Shown here in pieces: positions 7,059 through 9,409 of a DNA stretch of 9,409 bases (within the stretch, counting starts at the first letter, position 1; every line of letters begins with the position of its first letter). The DNA is from Caldifarciminota bacterium (GTDB lineage: Bacteria > Hydrothermota > UBA3072 > WFRC01): the NCBI GenBank assembly GCA_015486685.1, contig WFRC01000329.1:1-9409 (forward strand). The letters are read 5' to 3'. The notes under the pieces were generated by a model. The model was not told the origin of the DNA and did no database searches. It saw only the letters and a program-made list of their open reading frames with translations. A program made the translations under genes and the position numbers.

Positions 7059-9026
7059 TTACCTTATTATTTCCACTTTCTTCACAGCAAGTTTTATACC
7101 ATTGTAAGAAAAAACAGCGAAATAAATTCCCGAAGATAAATTTAATGGAAGATGAATATAGGTATATCTCTTTTTAATCATAATTTCTTGTCTCCTGTAT
7201 CTTTTCCTCCCTGCCACATCGTATAATGTAAATGAAACTTTGCTGAATGAATCAGATAAAATAGCAATAGTATGAAAATTCAACATTCTTATCTCGCATA
7301 AATTTCTTCTATTTTGAGATAGGAATTGCCTTTTATTTTTATTATTTGTTGTTCCACTAACTTGGGAAGGGAATTTATAAACGAGGTAAATATAATCTAT
7401 ATCAATGGTATCATTGGGGATTCCTCCTCCTGGGTCAAATCTAAGTTGATAAAGATTTTTATCAATATCTGAAAATCTTCCAATAGGAATCCAATATGTA
7501 TGCCATTTTGAATTAGGTATGATTGCAAATCTAACACTATGTTCCTCGTCGAAATGCAACATATCTCCTACTCTATAAAATACTTGACCTACTTGTAGGT
7601 GCTTGGCACGCAACCTTATTTTTATAAAACGGAAATCTGAAAGTTTTACTCCTGAAATTCCTGTAGAAATAATGTAGGGGTCAGGATTTATTGTACCTTT
7701 TATAATAATAGGTGTATATCCAGAATCAGGTATCGCATACATTTTTTCAATATCATTACCTGGGCGAAAGCTTCCAATATTACTTGAAAAATCCCATCCA
7801 AAATTTATTCCTGAAGAAGTATGAATATATTCTATTTCAGTGCTTCCTGGGGTTTGCCCTATTTCTAACTTTAATTGGTAAATCCAGCCATCCCAGTATG
7901 GGCAATCTGTCATATCAAAAACATAGGTATGCCATAGAGTATCTCTTAATAAAGGAACTACACGCTTTTTCTCTTCATCCCAGTTACGTTCTGCCTCATT
8001 TATAAAGTAAAGTTTTACACTTCCTTGACAAGTTGTTTTCATCCTTACAGCTATTGTTTTAAACTTTCGGGCATCTATACTAAGGTTAGTAGGGCTGAGT
8101 ATATAGGATGATGTTCCAGTATTACAAAATTTCAATATTCTTTCCGACGAAGTAAAAGAAGAAACAAATTCGTTGGGTTTCCACCCTTCGAGACCTTCTA
8201 AAAAATCCCATTTCTTTTCAGACCGAAGTTCCTCTTCCTTTTGATATATCCATTTGCGGGTTTCACTCGGGTTGCCAATTATTATATAACCAGAGCTAGT
8301 AGGATTCCATCCGGGACAGACTTCAAATGGATCTGCAAGTACGATATAAGATGGACGCGTATCTTGATAAAATCTTCGTGCTACGGCTCTTGTGAGATGA
8401 TCACATGAAAATAAAGTTAATAAGAGATTACCCTGATGCCAGCTGGCAGAAGTACGGAGAGCAATCCACGATTCCTTTGTCATAAAGGAATTATGGGTGT
8501 AAGGTAAAGAATATGTACTTACTTCATCGTTTGTCCATGGATAATCTCCTCCATAATATTCATACGAATTAAATATCGAAGTTCCATAAAGGCATGGATG
8601 TTCATTACTGGCTGGGTAAAATGCTTCTTTTCCATAATAATGCATCTTATACACATATTTAATGACAGTGGTATCTGCAAATTCAATCCATTTTTCTATA
8701 ATGACAGGAAGGAGTTTATCTGTTTTCCAATCCCTTGCTTGGGTTAAAATATGAATACCTTTTCTTTTGGAATAATACTCATAATACAACATTTGTGATC
8801 CTATGCTATGAATTGATCCTCCTTCTACCGGGTCCCATCTAAATGGACGTCGTCCATCATAGTAGGCTACTTGGAGAAGCCTGCCTGTATCATAATGGTC
8901 AATTAAGGAAGTTTCAAGATATACAATATCGTATATTGCTCCTCCCCATTCTGTGTTAAAATATACGGTTAATTTTCCGTTACTAAGAGGTAGTAAAGTC
9001 CCGTATAGCATTATAAGTTGAAACAT
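7059..9026 (-). CDS. Predicted exported multidomain protein with tandem ligand-binding-like modules and a sorting-tail-like C-terminus
   Basis: This 655-residue protein is of a family I do not know by name. Residues about 15-260 form a beta-rich domain (LSNGKLTVYFNTEWGGAI, then DHYDTGRLLQ, then RWDPVEGGS) loosely recalling galactose-mutarotase-like or glycan-processing sandwiches; that is inference. Two related modules follow, 273-403 and 410-551. Each begins WDF, has an F-(K/R)-x-I-x-(V/L)-R segment, a WHTY (366-369 and 508-511), a YQLK/YQLR, and ends I-(E/D)-Y-I; they look like an internal duplication of a carbohydrate-binding-like sandwich. Residues 596-655 (SFTLYDVAGRK, then LSSGIYFAVFS, then KKVEIIR) match the pattern of type IX secretion / FlgD-like C-terminal sorting domains. 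Export is implied, yet the N-terminus MFQLIMLYGTLLPLSNG has no basic residues and is a poor signal peptide. The start has AAGGAGG 4 nt upstream and the frame is closed by a stop just before it, so no longer start is available. Expression is probably sigma-54 dependent. Confidence 0.85.
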   Translation of the reverse strand: MFQLIMLYGTLLPLSNGKLTVYFNTEWGGAIYDIVYLETSLIDHYDTGRLLQVAYYDGRRPFRWDPVEGGSIHSIGSQMLYYEYYSKRKGIHILTQARDWKTDKLLPVIIEKWIEFADTTVIKYVYKMHYYGKEAFYPASNEHPCLYGTSIFNSYEYYGGDYPWTNDEVSTYSLPYTHNSFMTKESWIALRTSASWHQGNLLLTLFSCDHLTRAVARRFYQDTRPSYIVLADPFEVCPGWNPTSSGYIIIGNPSETRKWIYQKEEELRSEKKWDFLEGLEGWKPNEFVSSFTSSERILKFCNTGTSSYILSPTNLSIDARKFKTIAVRMKTTCQGSVKLYFINEAERNWDEEKKRVVPLLRDTLWHTYVFDMTDCPYWDGWIYQLKLEIGQTPGSTEIEYIHTSSGINFGWDFSSNIGSFRPGNDIEKMYAIPDSGYTPIIIKGTINPDPYIISTGISGVKLSDFRFIKIRLRAKHLQVGQVFYRVGDMLHFDEEHSVRFAIIPNSKWHTYWIPIGRFSDIDKNLYQLRFDPGGGIPNDTIDIDYIYLVYKFPSQVSGTTNNKNKRQFLSQNRRNLCEIRMLNFHTIAILSDSFSKVSFTLYDVAGRKRYRRQEIMIKKRYTYIHLPLNLSSGIYFAVFSYNGIKLAVKKVEIIR

Positions 9027-9060
9027 ACATCCTCCTTTTTTATAGGTTTACTATTATATA

Positions 9061-9076
9061 TGCAATTTTCGTGCCA
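9061..9076 (-). promoter_or_regulatory. Sigma-54 (-24/-12) promoter
   Basis: Reading leftwards from 9076 the sequence is TGGCACG-AAAA-TTGCA, matching the sigma-54 consensus TGGCACG-N4-TTGC(A/T) at every fixed position, with the required GG-N10-GC spacing (GG 9075-9074, GC 9063-9062). With the C of GC at -12, transcription would begin near 9050, leaving a leader of about 24 nt that contains the AAGGAGG site (9037-9031) before ATG 9026. A TATAAT also occurs at 9058-9053, but it has no -35 element at a proper distance. Sigma-54 promoters need an activator ATPase bound upstream, so the gene is likely switched on by a specific signal. Confidence 0.8.
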
Positions 9077-9087
9077 GAATAACATCC

Positions 9088-9115
9088 TTGATTATCAATA
9101 ATTTTTTTCGAAAAA
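9088..9115. promoter_or_regulatory. Two palindromes upstream of the sigma-54 promoter
   Basis: TTGAT-T-ATCAA (9088-9098) and TTTTTCGAAAAA (9104-9115) are short perfect palindromes lying 12 and 28 bp upstream of the -24 element. On the plus strand TATCAA-TAAT-TTT (from 9093) is one base short of the IHF consensus WATCAA-N4-TTR. A bend site or activator site is plausible at this position, but the AT-richness makes chance matches likely. Confidence 0.3.
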
Positions 9116-9141
9116 CTACCGTAAGATGTGAAATTTTTGCA

Positions 9142-9322
9142 TACTTACCTTTCATTTTCTACTTTTCATTCTGCACTTTGCATTTTTTAACTTGCAATTT
9201 TCAACTTTAAACCTTCAACTATCCCTTAACATCCTTTCACCTTTTTCCTTTCACATTTCACAATTTACGCCTTACGCTTCACGGCCTTTATTATTTTTCA
9301 TTTTACAATCTGCATTTTGCAT
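9142..9322 (-). repeat. Degenerate heptamer array (about 25 units, 7-bp period)
   Basis: On the minus strand the segment parses into consecutive 7-bp words with consensus R-T-G-M-A-R-R, such as ATGCAAA, ATGCAGA, ATGAAAA, GTGAAGC, GTAAGGC, GTGAAAT, GTGAAAG, GTTGAAG, GTTGAAA, GTGCAGA, GTAGAAA, ATGAAAG. Phase is kept through 13 units from 9276 back to 9185. There are two slips only: a 12-nt unit at 9283-9294 and one extra base at 9184. Few units are identical, so this is an old or actively diversified array. It encodes no protein in any frame. It fills positions about -100 to -270 of the sigma-54 promoter of the leftward gene. Heptamer tandem repeats are known as intergenic elements in some bacteria (for example STRR of cyanobacteria), with unclear function. 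Confidence 0.85.
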
Positions 9323-9356
9323 TAAATTATAAATCCCAATCCCCAAATCCAAAATT

Positions 9357-9407
9357 ATTTGACAGGATTAAGGGGTCAGTCTTGTGAATTGTGAATTCCT
9401 ATCAAAT
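9357..9407. repeat. Window-end repeat with a second GGGGTCAGTC copy
   Basis: ATTTGACAGG (9357-9366) and CCTATCAAAT (9398-9407) are inverted repeats with 9 of 10 bases paired. Between them lies GGGGTCAGTC (9372-9381), identical to the 10-mer in both arms of the 152-250 element, followed by two perfect heptamers GTGAATT-GTGAATT (9384-9397) on the plus strand, opposite to the main array. The element may continue past the window. It may be the edge of a related mobile palindromic element or transposase unit, but too little is visible to say. Confidence 0.45.
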
Positions 9408-9409
9408 CC

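Noticed and set aside
7606..7622. A TGGCACG inside the exported protein gene, on the plus strand
   Set aside because: It lacks TTGC at the required distance (CTTAT instead) and lies within coding sequence, antisense.
9142..9322. Heptamer region read as a CRISPR array
   Set aside because: The period is 7 bp with no spacers and degenerate units, and no cas gene is present.

Overview
The window is AT-rich bacterial DNA with tightly packed genes, strong AAGGAGG ribosome binding sites and standard start codons. No ribosomal RNA or other marker gene is present, so taxonomy is inference. The combination of a type IV pilus/type II secretion ATPase carrying an MshEN domain, a large protein with a type IX-secretion-like (Por/FlgD-like) C-terminal tail, an S9 family peptidase and intergenic low-complexity heptamer arrays suggests an uncultivated Gram-negative lineage of the Fibrobacteres-Chlorobi-Bacteroidetes kind (for example WOR-3/Cloacimonadota-like). 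This is a guess from gene style only.

Layout. The left part (1-2103) reads rightwards. It holds the 3' end of a thiD-like kinase whose tail runs into a 99-bp perfect inverted-repeat element, then a SWIM zinc-finger gene broken by a single-base frameshift, then a candidate 48-codon small ORF, then a complete ammonium transporter gene (amt). The rest (2161-9026) reads leftwards and converges on amt at a strong hairpin terminator. In transcription order it has a 655-residue predicted surface or exported protein with two tandem beta-sandwich-like modules and a sorting-tail-like C-terminus, a SAM-dependent methyltransferase 57 bp downstream, a 350-bp gap, then pilB/gspE overlapping an S9 prolyl-oligopeptidase-family gene by ATGA. 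The right end (9027-9409) is non-coding and unusually structured.

The most notable features are non-coding. A letter-perfect sigma-54 promoter (TGGCACG-N4-TTGCA) lies 24 bp of leader upstream of the surface protein gene. Just upstream of it is a degenerate array of about 25 units with a strict 7-bp period (9142-9322), placed where a sigma-54 enhancer would normally be. The 10-mer GGGGTCAGTC that ends both arms of the inverted-repeat element at 152-250 recurs at 9372-9381, next to two more heptamers in the opposite orientation, so both window edges may carry related small mobile or repetitive elements.

How the genes work together: the leftward set suggests surface biology, namely pilus or type II secretion power under likely cyclic-di-GMP control, a co-translated peptidase, and a sigma-54-controlled exported protein with a methyltransferase. 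The rightward set is housekeeping (thiamine salvage, ammonium uptake). I found no defence system, CRISPR array, tRNA or phage gene.
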